Source: Lachnospiraceae bacterium
Lineage (GTDB): Bacteria > Bacillota > Clostridia > Lachnospirales > Lachnospiraceae
NCBI GenBank assembly: GCA_910576125.1
Contig: CAJTHM010000018.1
Span: 92,312 to 156,311 of the forward strand
Direction: 5' to 3'
Length of the DNA: 64,000 nt
In this document: in pieces, positions 44,538-53,668 of the stretch
How the letters are laid out: each line of letters starts with the position of its first letter
How positions within the stretch are numbered: the stretch's first letter is position 1
The notes under the pieces: generated by a model
Told to the model about the DNA's origin: nothing
The model's input: the letters and a program-made list of their open reading frames with translations, nothing else
Databases searched by the model: none
Program-made: the position numbers and the translations under genes

Positions 44538-45317
44538 TTATCGTTCCCAAAGCATCCACGCAGCCTTGCCAGATGCAATCATTTCCTCTAGTTGCTGTTT
44601 GTCTCGCTGAGTGTCCATACATTTCCAAAAACCACTATGGACGTAAGCCATAAGTTGTCCATCTGAGGATATATGCTCAAGTGGGGATTTCTCAAAAACA
44701 GTAGAATCACCATCTATGTAATTGAAAATATCCGAATTGAGTACCATGTATCCAGCATTGATAACTCCGCCATCATAGTCACTTTTTTCTCTGAATCTGG
44801 AAATTTTGCCATCTGGCTGAATCTCTAATACCCCAAACTGTTGGCCTACATTAACTGCAGTTATAGTAGCAATTTTTCCATGATTCTGGTGAAATTTGAC
44901 CAACTCAGAAATATTGATATCTGACACACCATCACCATAGGTAAGCATAAAAGTCTCATTTCCTACATAGGATTGAATACGTTTAATGCGCCCACCTGTC
45001 ATTGTATTCAAACCCGTATCTACTAAAGTTACTTTCCATGGCTCTGATACGTTGTTGTGAATCTTCATTCGGTTTCCTTGAGTGAAATCAAATGTAACAT
45101 CACTGTTATGAAGGTAATAATCTGCAAACCATTCTTTAACTATGTGCTGTTTGTAACCACAGCATATAATAAACTCATTATACCCATAATAGGAGTATTC
45201 TTTCATGATATGCCATAAAATAGGTTTGTCCCCTATTTCAATCATCGGTTTAGGCTTCAAATGACTTTCCTCGCTAATTCTAGTGCCAAAACCACCAGCT
45301 AAAATTACAACTTTCAT
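44538..45317 (-). CDS. rfbF: Glucose-1-phosphate cytidylyltransferase
   Basis: 259 residues. MKVVILAGGFGTRISEES is the nucleotidyltransferase signature, and KPKPMIEIGDKPILWHIM with GYNEFIICCGYK is the RfbF/DdhA pattern. It makes CDP-glucose, the entry to the CDP-dideoxyhexose pathway whose next steps, rfbG and rfbH, are in the same operon. Confidence 0.96.
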   Translation of the reverse strand: MKVVILAGGFGTRISEESHLKPKPMIEIGDKPILWHIMKEYSYYGYNEFIICCGYKQHIVKEWFADYYLHNSDVTFDFTQGNRMKIHNNVSEPWKVTLVDTGLNTMTGGRIKRIQSYVGNETFMLTYGDGVSDINISELVKFHQNHGKIATITAVNVGQQFGVLEIQPDGKISRFREKSDYDGGVINAGYMVLNSDIFNYIDGDSTVFEKSPLEHISSDGQLMAYVHSGFWKCMDTQRDKQQLEEMIASGKAAWMLWER

Positions 45318-45340
45318 GTCTTTATATACCTTTCTTATAA

Positions 45341-46909
45341 CTAATAGCAGATTAGATAGAGCGCATTTCCTTCAAAATATGTTTGTGCATTTATATCGAA
45401 ATAGTCCCAATTCTGATTCCCAAAATAGTTGATATATACATCATTATCCATGCTACATCTATTATATTTTTTTCCTGAATAATAATTAATACTATTTACA
45501 TCTGCCCAAGATACAGTAAGTGCTCTACGCGTCATATCACCTACAATACTATGCTTTACAAATGAATATTTCCAAACCGGAGATTCATCGTAATGCACAT
45601 ATATTGTAGTGACCTCCTTACCTGTATCATTTTCATATTCACAGATTTTTGCTTCAATTGCGTTAGCAATCTCTTTATCTGCCATATTCGTAACTATGAG
45701 TTCATAAGATGCAATTTGTATGAAAAGAATACATATGAAACACGCAAATCCCCCTATAGTAACACATAAAAGCTTTCCTTTCTCTACAGTAATGGCGCAA
45801 ATGACTTCCACCGCACCAAGCACTCCCCAAAATGCGATTATAGTTCTCTGCACTATCCACAAATCAGTGGTCATAAGATGAGGAATAAAAACTGAAAATA
45901 GACATGCGAACAATAAAAGTACAATATACAAAAATTTATTTATCACATTTCGCTTTTGTGATATCAAGTTAACTACCACCAGTATGCCTAAAATACTGAT
46001 TACTAGCAAAAATAGAAACTTGGGATACATGTAATATAAATTTATTAATAAATTAGGAAGATTTTTAATAATGGACAATGCATTGCTCCATATTGTTTCT
46101 AATGTTATGCTTTTTGTTCTTGATGTCACATCTGCGATTTTAAAAATTTGGCATAACTTCATAGCAAGCAAATTTAGAACACTGGCACAACCACCCGATA
46201 CAATTATCCAAAAACTGGATTCAAGTGCTTTCTTCGTTAACGTTCCATTGTTAGATACATATACGATTAACAAACCTGAAATTAAAAATAACGCAATCGA
46301 TGCCTGATAAAACGAAAGGCTACAAAATTCCAGAAAAGTTACAATGATAAAATTTTTCCAGCTTAAGCAATTTCTTATCTTGTATATTGCTAGTGCACTG
46401 AAAAGCAGGCAAAATGACCATTGTAGACCACCTTCCCAATATTGTAACCATTCTGTAACAAAAGGATTGCATGTTAAAGTTGTTACCCCTAAACCCAGTA
46501 AAATCTTTTCCGTTTTTGTGATATTTTCTCGTACACTTATTAACTGCCTAGTTACAACACTTGTAAAAAAGGCAAGTGCCCCTATTATGCACAAAATTAG
46601 TAATGGAAATATCTTATCATAATCAACATCTAAAATATCCATAATTCCATAAACTATTTCACAACCAAATCTTCCATAAACAGCAAAACTTGTCCCTGAA
46701 AAACCATTATTGACAAGTATGCTATAAGTATCGCTAGCATAATGTTTCACAAACATGCTTCCATATACAATTAGAAAGAAAAGAAATATCAATCCATATT
46801 CGGTTGATATGGTTTTGAAAAGATGTAATAACCGTTTTTTTGCTTCGATATATTCTTCTTTACCACTTTTGCTTATACTCTTCTTTACTTCTTGTGATTC
46901 TTTTCCCAT
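45341..46909 (-). CDS. GtrII-like membrane glucosyltransferase (PF14264-type)
   Basis: 522 residues with about ten membrane helices. The early extracytoplasmic DTYSILVNNGF and GRFGCEIVYGIMD and the loop NPFVTEWLQYWEGGLQWSF resemble the Gtr type II family, which move a sugar from a lipid carrier to the polymer outside the membrane. Together with the GtrB- and GtrA-like genes in this operon it forms a plausible three-part branching system. ATG 46909 overlaps the upstream gene's stop region by spacing only (2 bases). Confidence 0.78.
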   Translation of the reverse strand: MGKESQEVKKSISKSGKEEYIEAKKRLLHLFKTISTEYGLIFLFFLIVYGSMFVKHYASDTYSILVNNGFSGTSFAVYGRFGCEIVYGIMDILDVDYDKIFPLLILCIIGALAFFTSVVTRQLISVRENITKTEKILLGLGVTTLTCNPFVTEWLQYWEGGLQWSFCLLFSALAIYKIRNCLSWKNFIIVTFLEFCSLSFYQASIALFLISGLLIVYVSNNGTLTKKALESSFWIIVSGGCASVLNLLAMKLCQIFKIADVTSRTKSITLETIWSNALSIIKNLPNLLINLYYMYPKFLFLLVISILGILVVVNLISQKRNVINKFLYIVLLLFACLFSVFIPHLMTTDLWIVQRTIIAFWGVLGAVEVICAITVEKGKLLCVTIGGFACFICILFIQIASYELIVTNMADKEIANAIEAKICEYENDTGKEVTTIYVHYDESPVWKYSFVKHSIVGDMTRRALTVSWADVNSINYYSGKKYNRCSMDNDVYINYFGNQNWDYFDINAQTYFEGNALYLICY

Positions 46910-46911
46910 GT

Positions 46912-49900
46912 TTATCCCTTCTCATCAAGAATATGGTTAAGGCATTCAATATAACATTCTACCATTCTTTTTTTGGAATAGTTCTTTAGAGAACGAGTAG
47001 TAATACGCCATTGTTTCTCTTTCCAGATATCAAGTTTGTCTGCCATTTTTGCCATTGCGTTTACTAACTCATTTGTATTGGAAGGCACTCTGGTTCCCAT
47101 AGATTCCATTAAATTCTCGCTGCTGCAAGACTGGATATCTTCTGCTGGATTTGAAATCAGCAAACCATTTTCACCATTTTCTGTAAGTTCAATTCCACTG
47201 CCACATTTCGAATGAATGATAGGAAGCCCGCAATATAATGCTTCAGTTGCCGCAATGCTCCAGCCCTCAAAATATGATGGCATAAGAAATATATCTGCTG
47301 CGTTGTATAAATCAGAAATCGATTCGTAATATTCAAGTTTTATAATATGCTTCTTGGAATCAAGCTCCGAAATATATTGCTTTACTGCAGAGTCATAAAA
47401 TTCGCTTAAACAGTTACCAACCATAATTAAATAGCTGTTTTTATTAACTGACTGATAATACATATGAAAAGCAGTAATAAGGCCTAATTGATTTTTTCTT
47501 CCGTCAATACTGCTTACATTTATAAATACGGTACTATTTGCACTTATATTTAACTCCTTCCGGACAAACATTCTATTGGCACCGTATAATTTTTCCGCAT
47601 CAGCGCAGTTCCCAATTACTTCAATTTTTTCGCTGGAAACATCGCCATGTTTTTGAATGTATGTCTCTTTGACAAGAGCAGAAACGGCAATCATCTTATC
47701 AAAATATTTTTCGCGTTCGCGTTCTATTCTCCAAGCCTCATCATTAAAAAAGACATACATATTGTGAATCACTTCTACCATAGGGATATTTTTCTCTTTT
47801 ACGATATCAAGCATGTTTTTTGTAAAATGAGTATTTACCAATATGGGAGGATTTTCGCTGACATAATTTTCAAACGTTTTTCTGCTCCCATTAAATTCAA
47901 GAACAGCTAGTCCTTTTTCTTTAAGGGAATCAGCAATCAATCCACCAGTGTTTGTGCACCAAATTTGAATCGCCATTCCTCTTGCCACAAATTCCTGCAC
48001 AAGCATGGCAACTACCTGTTCTAGACCGCCTTTATCCAAAGTATCCACCATAATTGCTATATATCCTTTTTTCAGATTTTCTGGTAAGGCATATTCGCAG
48101 AATAGTTGCTTGGGTGGAAATTTTCTTTCTTTAGGAGATAACTTAAAATCAGGACGCTTAACAAATATATCCTGGCCTACCCCATTCAAAAATGCTATAA
48201 TTCGTTTGGCCACGCCTCTGGTAGAATAATAGTAAATATACCTATCAAGTATCGATTCAGCAAAACTCAAATCTTCTATCTCATTTATTCCTAGAAGTGG
48301 CTCATTATACGAATACTTATGCACAAACGGCAAAGCATCTCTGAACTGATGATTTTTTCCCAATATAATCCATTTCCCGATATTCCATGCAAATACAATC
48401 ATTGACAGCAATTCATATTTTGAGACATTATTCATAGGTGGTATGAAGCACATATTCCATGAGGCATACAAATTTAAAGGAGTCCCAAATTCTTTTTCCC
48501 CCATAAATATGACATTTTTGCATTTTTCTAATATCTTTTGCTCTACAAGTTTATCCTTTCCGCCCATTATTGCACAGAAAGAAAAAAGCTTGTCCGGATT
48601 ATGATTCACTAAGGAAATGGTTTTTTCGATACAAATCCTTCTTAAGTCAACATGGCATCCTATAACTGGCATGTTGGCAAATTCTACCGGATATTCCCAA
48701 AACAACCCAGGAATCTTAATTTGCCGAACTTTTTTTGTAGTTACAGGTATATCTATGCCTTTATAGATTGTTGCCCGCTTTTGTGCACACTCGTTTTGAG
48801 GCAAATAATTAATCTCATAGGTATCTTGTTTAACAATTATAAAAAGACTATTCCCTTTTTGAACATGATTGATATCTTTCGCTGTTACATAGACCTTTTT
48901 GCCAGACTCCCTTTCATAATTATAATTAATGGCATCTAGACTTTGCGCTAACTTTGTGTTAGGTTCATTAAAAACGAACTCCCAATTTGTAGCTATATAT
49001 GAATTCTTGGCTTGGCTGTACTCTATCATTTGTTTGGCACGCTTGGAATGCGCTTCCAGCTTATTTTTCAGCAAATCTTCGCTCATAGTATTTGCATGGA
49101 CACGATAACGATATAAAGGTTTGCAATTTTTTACATGGATAATTTTTCCAAAAGATCTTAGGCGTAGCCAGAAATCGTAGTCTTCCAACCCCTCCAAATC
49201 TGCACTATATTGCCCATCCAACGCTTTGACGGCATCCATACGATACATGAAACAAGCATTTATATAATTATCGCATTCCGCATCTAAGGCATTTGTGTCA
49301 TGCGGAAGCCGCATGATATATGGTTTTCGAATATCCCGGTTTATTTCTCGATAGCCATGCCCGAGATAATCACCCTTATCATCAATTATGGCAACATCAG
49401 CAAATGCCATGACCACATCAGGACGCCTTAACAGGTTTTGAATCAATACCTCCAGCATTTGCGGTTCCATTATATTGTCTGCTGATGTCCAAGTCACAAA
49501 TTGCCCCTCAGCTAAATGATGCAAATTGGTCAATGTATTTGGCAATCGCTGGTTATCCTGTGTGTACATACGAATCCGTGGATCCTCGACATATTGCTTT
49601 AATACTTCTAACAAATTATCTGTGGATCCATCATTTATGAGAATCAATTCCCAGTTCCTATACGTCTGCTGTTGTACACCCTCAATAGCAGACGTAATAA
49701 AACTGGCGTGATTATAAACCGGCAACAACACAGAGACTTTTGGCTCTTCAGAGAATAATATTTCTTCTGTTCTGCTTTGCTCTTCAGGTAAAACAATTTC
49801 TGTATTTTGGGCAGGATTAGTTTGCGGAATAGCCGCATTTATGGAAGACATTGTATTTATTGCATTATTTATGTCATAGATGCAATGTCTCAGTTTAAAA

Positions 49901-51384
49901 TCCATTCGAACATTTTCGGTATAAAAACTTTTCTTTATACCCACACAACGCAGCAATGCCTTTATTAATATCTTGCATTTTGTCTTAATGTCCGAAAGTT
50001 TAAAAATGCCCAATATAGCATGAAAGCGTATCATTTTTGAAAACCCAGGAGCGCATAGATATGTTTCCATTTTTTCGATTTCGGACTTTATTTGAGGTAC
50101 TAGGGTGTTGGCAATATTAAAATTCATTTCCTGAAAGCGATTTGATTCTGCCTTATTAAATTGGATACCCTCATATAATTTTTGATTTTCTTTAGCTAGT
50201 TCTCTGCACTGAGAATTCAGATTTTCAAGTTTTTCTTGTAATTTTTTGATTTCTTCAATTTGGGTTCTACATACTTCACCTAATCTCTCATTTTCTTCAA
50301 TTTGGGTTTTACATACTTCACCTAATCTTTCATTTTCTTCGTGTTGCGCTCTATATTTTAAGTCTAGTTCTTGTACATCCATTAGCGATTTGTTCACCGC
50401 ATTTATACTATTGTTTTTTTCTTCATTGACACTTATTATACGATTCTCTAAAGTATGTATTTGATTTTCATAGTTCTTGATAATTTCATCTTTACTATTT
50501 ATTTCCTGGCGTTTTGCATCTAAAGCTTTCCCCATGGAATAATTAATTGCACTTAATTCAAATAGTTTTTCTTTTTTACAATCATCTTCAGACATAGAAT
50601 CTGCATTTCCGAAATCATTATCTTTATCATCAGTAAGACAATATACAACCAAATAACCCTCACCCTTTGGGATTAAACCTTCATCAACCATTGCAGCATA
50701 TAAATTGGTATTAGTGCTGTCTGAAAAAGTTGAGGAAAAATGCCATTTTGATATGCTCAAAGCAGCATAACCTATAACTTTTCCTTTTAGTCCTGATTTG
50801 GTTGCGATATCCAGATAATCTGTACGCAAATATTCCATACCATATGGCCATTGGCGATTTCCTTGAAGATTATAGCGCATCATAAGGTATGATATACTGT
50901 TTGGGTTTGGCACTAAAAAAATAAATTTTTTGTTTGTTATACCCATAATCGATTTGTATATCTTTTGTAAATTATTTCCGCTGAAATGTTCCATTACGCC
51001 GCTGTTCCATACAAGATCATATGTTTGATCAAAAGCTGATAAATTAAAAATATCTCCTTTTATGAAGTCTCCTTTTAGGTCATAATATTCAAACGTATCC
51101 CTTGCTTTAGCCAAAGCTCCATCACTAAAATCCAAAAGAGTCACATGGTATCCTTTCATGGCCAAGCATGCGGACAAGTGTCCACTTCCGCATCCTAATT
51201 CAATGATTTTGGCAGGTGGAATAATTCCGTTTTTTTCAAATAGAGAATAAATTTCGTCAGCCAATTCATATTCGCTTTTATCAATCTCAATAGCGTAACT
51301 TTCGCTTACTTTATCCCATACTTCTGGTTTGGCAAATGTATTTTCTGACATTATCTTTTCTTGAGGATCGAGTTCTTTTTTCAT
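46912..51384 (-). CDS. Giant methyltransferase - coiled coil - GT2 - GT4 fusion protein
   Basis: 1490 residues in at least four parts. (1) A SAM methyltransferase (about 20-250) has motif I IIELGCGSGHLSACLA. (2) A long coiled coil spans about 265-420 and includes a tandem 14-residue repeat of the EENERLGEVC type. (3) A GT2 domain (about 545-790) has KVSVLLPVYNHASFITSAI, INDGSTDN and a TSADN metal-site region. (4) A GT-B, GT4-type domain (about 1120-1490) has DKGGLEQVVAMLV and the donor motif PSYFEGWSIAATEAL. Methylation plus coiled coil next to Wzt recalls WbdD chain terminators; the fused transferases make it unusual. ATG 51384 with AGGAG nine bases upstream. Confidence 0.85.
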   Translation of the reverse strand: MKKELDPQEKIMSENTFAKPEVWDKVSESYAIEIDKSEYELADEIYSLFEKNGIIPPAKIIELGCGSGHLSACLAMKGYHVTLLDFSDGALAKARDTFEYYDLKGDFIKGDIFNLSAFDQTYDLVWNSGVMEHFSGNNLQKIYKSIMGITNKKFIFLVPNPNSISYLMMRYNLQGNRQWPYGMEYLRTDYLDIATKSGLKGKVIGYAALSISKWHFSSTFSDSTNTNLYAAMVDEGLIPKGEGYLVVYCLTDDKDNDFGNADSMSEDDCKKEKLFELSAINYSMGKALDAKRQEINSKDEIIKNYENQIHTLENRIISVNEEKNNSINAVNKSLMDVQELDLKYRAQHEENERLGEVCKTQIEENERLGEVCRTQIEEIKKLQEKLENLNSQCRELAKENQKLYEGIQFNKAESNRFQEMNFNIANTLVPQIKSEIEKMETYLCAPGFSKMIRFHAILGIFKLSDIKTKCKILIKALLRCVGIKKSFYTENVRMDFKLRHCIYDINNAINTMSSINAAIPQTNPAQNTEIVLPEEQSRTEEILFSEEPKVSVLLPVYNHASFITSAIEGVQQQTYRNWELILINDGSTDNLLEVLKQYVEDPRIRMYTQDNQRLPNTLTNLHHLAEGQFVTWTSADNIMEPQMLEVLIQNLLRRPDVVMAFADVAIIDDKGDYLGHGYREINRDIRKPYIMRLPHDTNALDAECDNYINACFMYRMDAVKALDGQYSADLEGLEDYDFWLRLRSFGKIIHVKNCKPLYRYRVHANTMSEDLLKNKLEAHSKRAKQMIEYSQAKNSYIATNWEFVFNEPNTKLAQSLDAINYNYERESGKKVYVTAKDINHVQKGNSLFIIVKQDTYEINYLPQNECAQKRATIYKGIDIPVTTKKVRQIKIPGLFWEYPVEFANMPVIGCHVDLRRICIEKTISLVNHNPDKLFSFCAIMGGKDKLVEQKILEKCKNVIFMGEKEFGTPLNLYASWNMCFIPPMNNVSKYELLSMIVFAWNIGKWIILGKNHQFRDALPFVHKYSYNEPLLGINEIEDLSFAESILDRYIYYYSTRGVAKRIIAFLNGVGQDIFVKRPDFKLSPKERKFPPKQLFCEYALPENLKKGYIAIMVDTLDKGGLEQVVAMLVQEFVARGMAIQIWCTNTGGLIADSLKEKGLAVLEFNGSRKTFENYVSENPPILVNTHFTKNMLDIVKEKNIPMVEVIHNMYVFFNDEAWRIEREREKYFDKMIAVSALVKETYIQKHGDVSSEKIEVIGNCADAEKLYGANRMFVRKELNISANSTVFINVSSIDGRKNQLGLITAFHMYYQSVNKNSYLIMVGNCLSEFYDSAVKQYISELDSKKHIIKLEYYESISDLYNAADIFLMPSYFEGWSIAATEALYCGLPIIHSKCGSGIELTENGENGLLISNPAEDIQSCSSENLMESMGTRVPSNTNELVNAMAKMADKLDIWKEKQWRITTRSLKNYSKKRMVECYIECLNHILDEKG
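50251..50334 (-). repeat. Two near-identical 42-bp tandem repeats inside the coiled-coil coding region
   Basis: Units 50251-50292 and 50293-50334 differ at two positions, and a partial third unit follows at 50335. Each encodes 14 residues, exactly two heptads, so the copy number changes coiled-coil length without changing register. Confidence 0.88.
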
Positions 51385-51423
51385 ATTGGAATCACTCCTT
51401 TTAACATAAACCTTGCATAAGTC

Positions 51424-52803
51424 TTAATAAATCCAATGGTGCTCCATTTGAAAAACACCACATTCGCCATTTAGATTTGTATCTTTTATATAAAATTTTT
51501 TTGCCCTCCAAATGACGTCATATTCTTTATATAAACTGTCATACAATCCAAGATTTATAAAATATGTTCCTGAAAGCAATTTTATATTGTCAAAATAAAA
51601 TTTTATCTCGTTTTCCTCAAGAGTTATTTCAATATCTTTGCATTTATCGAATCTAGTGTTTGTTCCATAACAATATACACCATCTGCCCTGGTAATGCTG
51701 ACAGAAATATTTGCTCCTCTAATTACTTTATTCCCCTTAAAACTGATTATGATTTCTATGCAATCTCCTATAGAAAATATAACATCCTCATTGCCGTTTT
51801 TATTTTTCATATATAGTCCAGTAAACTCACATTCGTAAGTGCCTACTCTAGTTGCTGATTTATTTATAGAGGGAGGCAAGACTGGTACTTCAATATCAAA
51901 TTTATTTTGAGAAAATTCCGGTTTAGTGTCTTCAGCATAGACTTCTATGCTGCCGGCTGATTCATCTGGGATTGCAATTGTTTGGCTATTGGAATTTTCC
52001 CTTTCATCTGTTGAAATGTTACATTGTGTTTCTGCAATAAGATTTTTCTTGCATTTTTGTAATCTTTGGTCTTCCATTTCTTTATAATAATGTGCATTTA
52101 CTATGACAGGTAATCCCTCTTCTTTGATTTTTCCATCACATATCCAGATACATCTATTACATATTGCTTCTAATTGCTCCAGAGAATGCGAAACAATAAT
52201 AATGGTTGTGCCATATGTCTTAATTTCCTGTAGCCTTTCAAAGCATTTCTTTTGGAAGCTTACATCTCCAACACCTAATATTTCATCAATCAACAGAACA
52301 TCTGCATTTACATTTATGGCAACAGAAAAAGCCAAACGCATATACATTCCAGATGAGTATGTCCTAACTGGATCCTCAATAAATTCTTCCAGTTCTGAAA
52401 AGGCGATAATATTATCAATTTTTTTTTCTATTTCTTTTTTGGTAAGCCCTAAAATTGACGCATTCAGATATATATTTTCTCTACCACTCATATCAGGATG
52501 AAAACCCGCACCTAGTTCCAGTAGGCTTGAAACTTTACCCTGAACATAAACCTCTCCACTATCTGGACACATGATTTTGGCAAGCATTTTTAAGGTGGTG
52601 CTTTTTCCGCATCCATTTTTCCCTATCAGCCCTACAGCTTCCCCTTTTTTTACTTGAAATGAAATTCCGTTCAGGATATTACGTGTTTGATATTTTCTTC
52701 GCCCTGCTGTTACAAGGCGTTCTTTTAATGTCCATCCTTTGTCTGAATACACTCTGAAATTTTTTGTTATATTCCTTACAATTACTGCATCATCATCAGT
52801 CAT
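51424..52803 (-). CDS. wzt: Polysaccharide ABC exporter ATPase Wzt, with C-terminal Wzt_C-type domain
   Basis: 459 residues. The nucleotide-binding domain has Walker A GLIGKNGCGKSTTLKML, signature region YSSGMYMRLAFSVA and Walker B DVLLIDEILGVGDVSF. A beta-rich C-terminal domain (about 290-459, FTGLYMKNKNGNEDVIFSIGD) follows a Ser/Glu-rich linker. In O9a-type systems this domain binds the modified chain end before export. ATG 52803 has GAGGAG seven bases upstream; TTG 52821 is inside wzm. Confidence 0.93.
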   Translation of the reverse strand: MTDDDAVIVRNITKNFRVYSDKGWTLKERLVTAGRRKYQTRNILNGISFQVKKGEAVGLIGKNGCGKSTTLKMLAKIMCPDSGEVYVQGKVSSLLELGAGFHPDMSGRENIYLNASILGLTKKEIEKKIDNIIAFSELEEFIEDPVRTYSSGMYMRLAFSVAINVNADVLLIDEILGVGDVSFQKKCFERLQEIKTYGTTIIIVSHSLEQLEAICNRCIWICDGKIKEEGLPVIVNAHYYKEMEDQRLQKCKKNLIAETQCNISTDERENSNSQTIAIPDESAGSIEVYAEDTKPEFSQNKFDIEVPVLPPSINKSATRVGTYECEFTGLYMKNKNGNEDVIFSIGDCIEIIISFKGNKVIRGANISVSITRADGVYCYGTNTRFDKCKDIEITLEENEIKFYFDNIKLLSGTYFINLGLYDSLYKEYDVIWRAKKFYIKDTNLNGECGVFQMEHHWIY

Positions 52804-52804
52804 A

Positions 52805-53584
52805 TTACAGCTCCTCGACAAATTTTTTCTGCATTCGATTGAATACGAAAATTCCTATTATAAGAATTACAATGCCTATAGTGCCTGCATGAAGCAATGT
52901 TCCCATATCAGGCAGTTCCTTGTAATATAATATTTGTTGGTATGCTAGTATAATCGGAACCATGGGATTAAGATTGAAAAATACCCTGACATTTTCAGGA
53001 ATCCTATCTATGGTATACAATATTGGAGTAAGGTACATCCATGCCATATTGATGATTCCGAGTATATATTCTAAATCTCTGAAATATACAGTGATTGCTG
53101 AAACAATCATACATATCCCTAATGCAAGAAGATATTCAATAATCATAACTGCTGGTAAAAAACAGACAGCAATTACATTTATTCCATAATCCGATAAAAA
53201 CAGGACAGCAAAAATCACGATAAAAGTCAGCAACATATTGATGAACATACTGGTTACATACGAAATAGGTAATATTATTCTAGGAAAATATATCTTTTTT
53301 ATCAAATTTTCCTGATTAACAACACAAGATGCACCGCTTGAAATTGACACACTAAAAAAGTTCCACGGGATAAGACCTATAAACAAGAAAATAGAAAAAT
53401 GTTCTATTCCCGATTGCAGAATAAAGGAAAATACAATAGTATATATAAAAATCTGAAACAACGGATTTAAAAATGTCCATAAAAATCCTAATACAGATGC
53501 CTTGTATTTTCCTCGTAGTTCTCTACGAATCAGACTTACCATCATTTCTCTATAATGAACTAATTCAATGACTGATTTAAACAT
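52805..53584 (-). CDS. wzm: Polysaccharide ABC exporter permease Wzm
   Basis: 259 residues with six membrane helices. The start LVHYREMMVSLIRRELRGKYKASVLGFLW is typical of ABC-2 polysaccharide permeases (TagG/Wzm), and PMVPIILAYQQILYY occurs near residue 210. With Wzt it exports the undecaprenyl-linked chain across the membrane. It ends one base before the wzt start. Confidence 0.94.
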   Translation of the reverse strand: MFKSVIELVHYREMMVSLIRRELRGKYKASVLGFLWTFLNPLFQIFIYTIVFSFILQSGIEHFSIFLFIGLIPWNFFSVSISSGASCVVNQENLIKKIYFPRIILPISYVTSMFINMLLTFIVIFAVLFLSDYGINVIAVCFLPAVMIIEYLLALGICMIVSAITVYFRDLEYILGIINMAWMYLTPILYTIDRIPENVRVFFNLNPMVPIILAYQQILYYKELPDMGTLLHAGTIGIVILIIGIFVFNRMQKKFVEEL

Positions 53585-53668
53585 TTCTTTATATATTCCA
53601 TCCCTTTATTGACTTTCATATGAGTATATCTATTGCTCGACCTTAGATATCACCAGAATCGAGTATGG

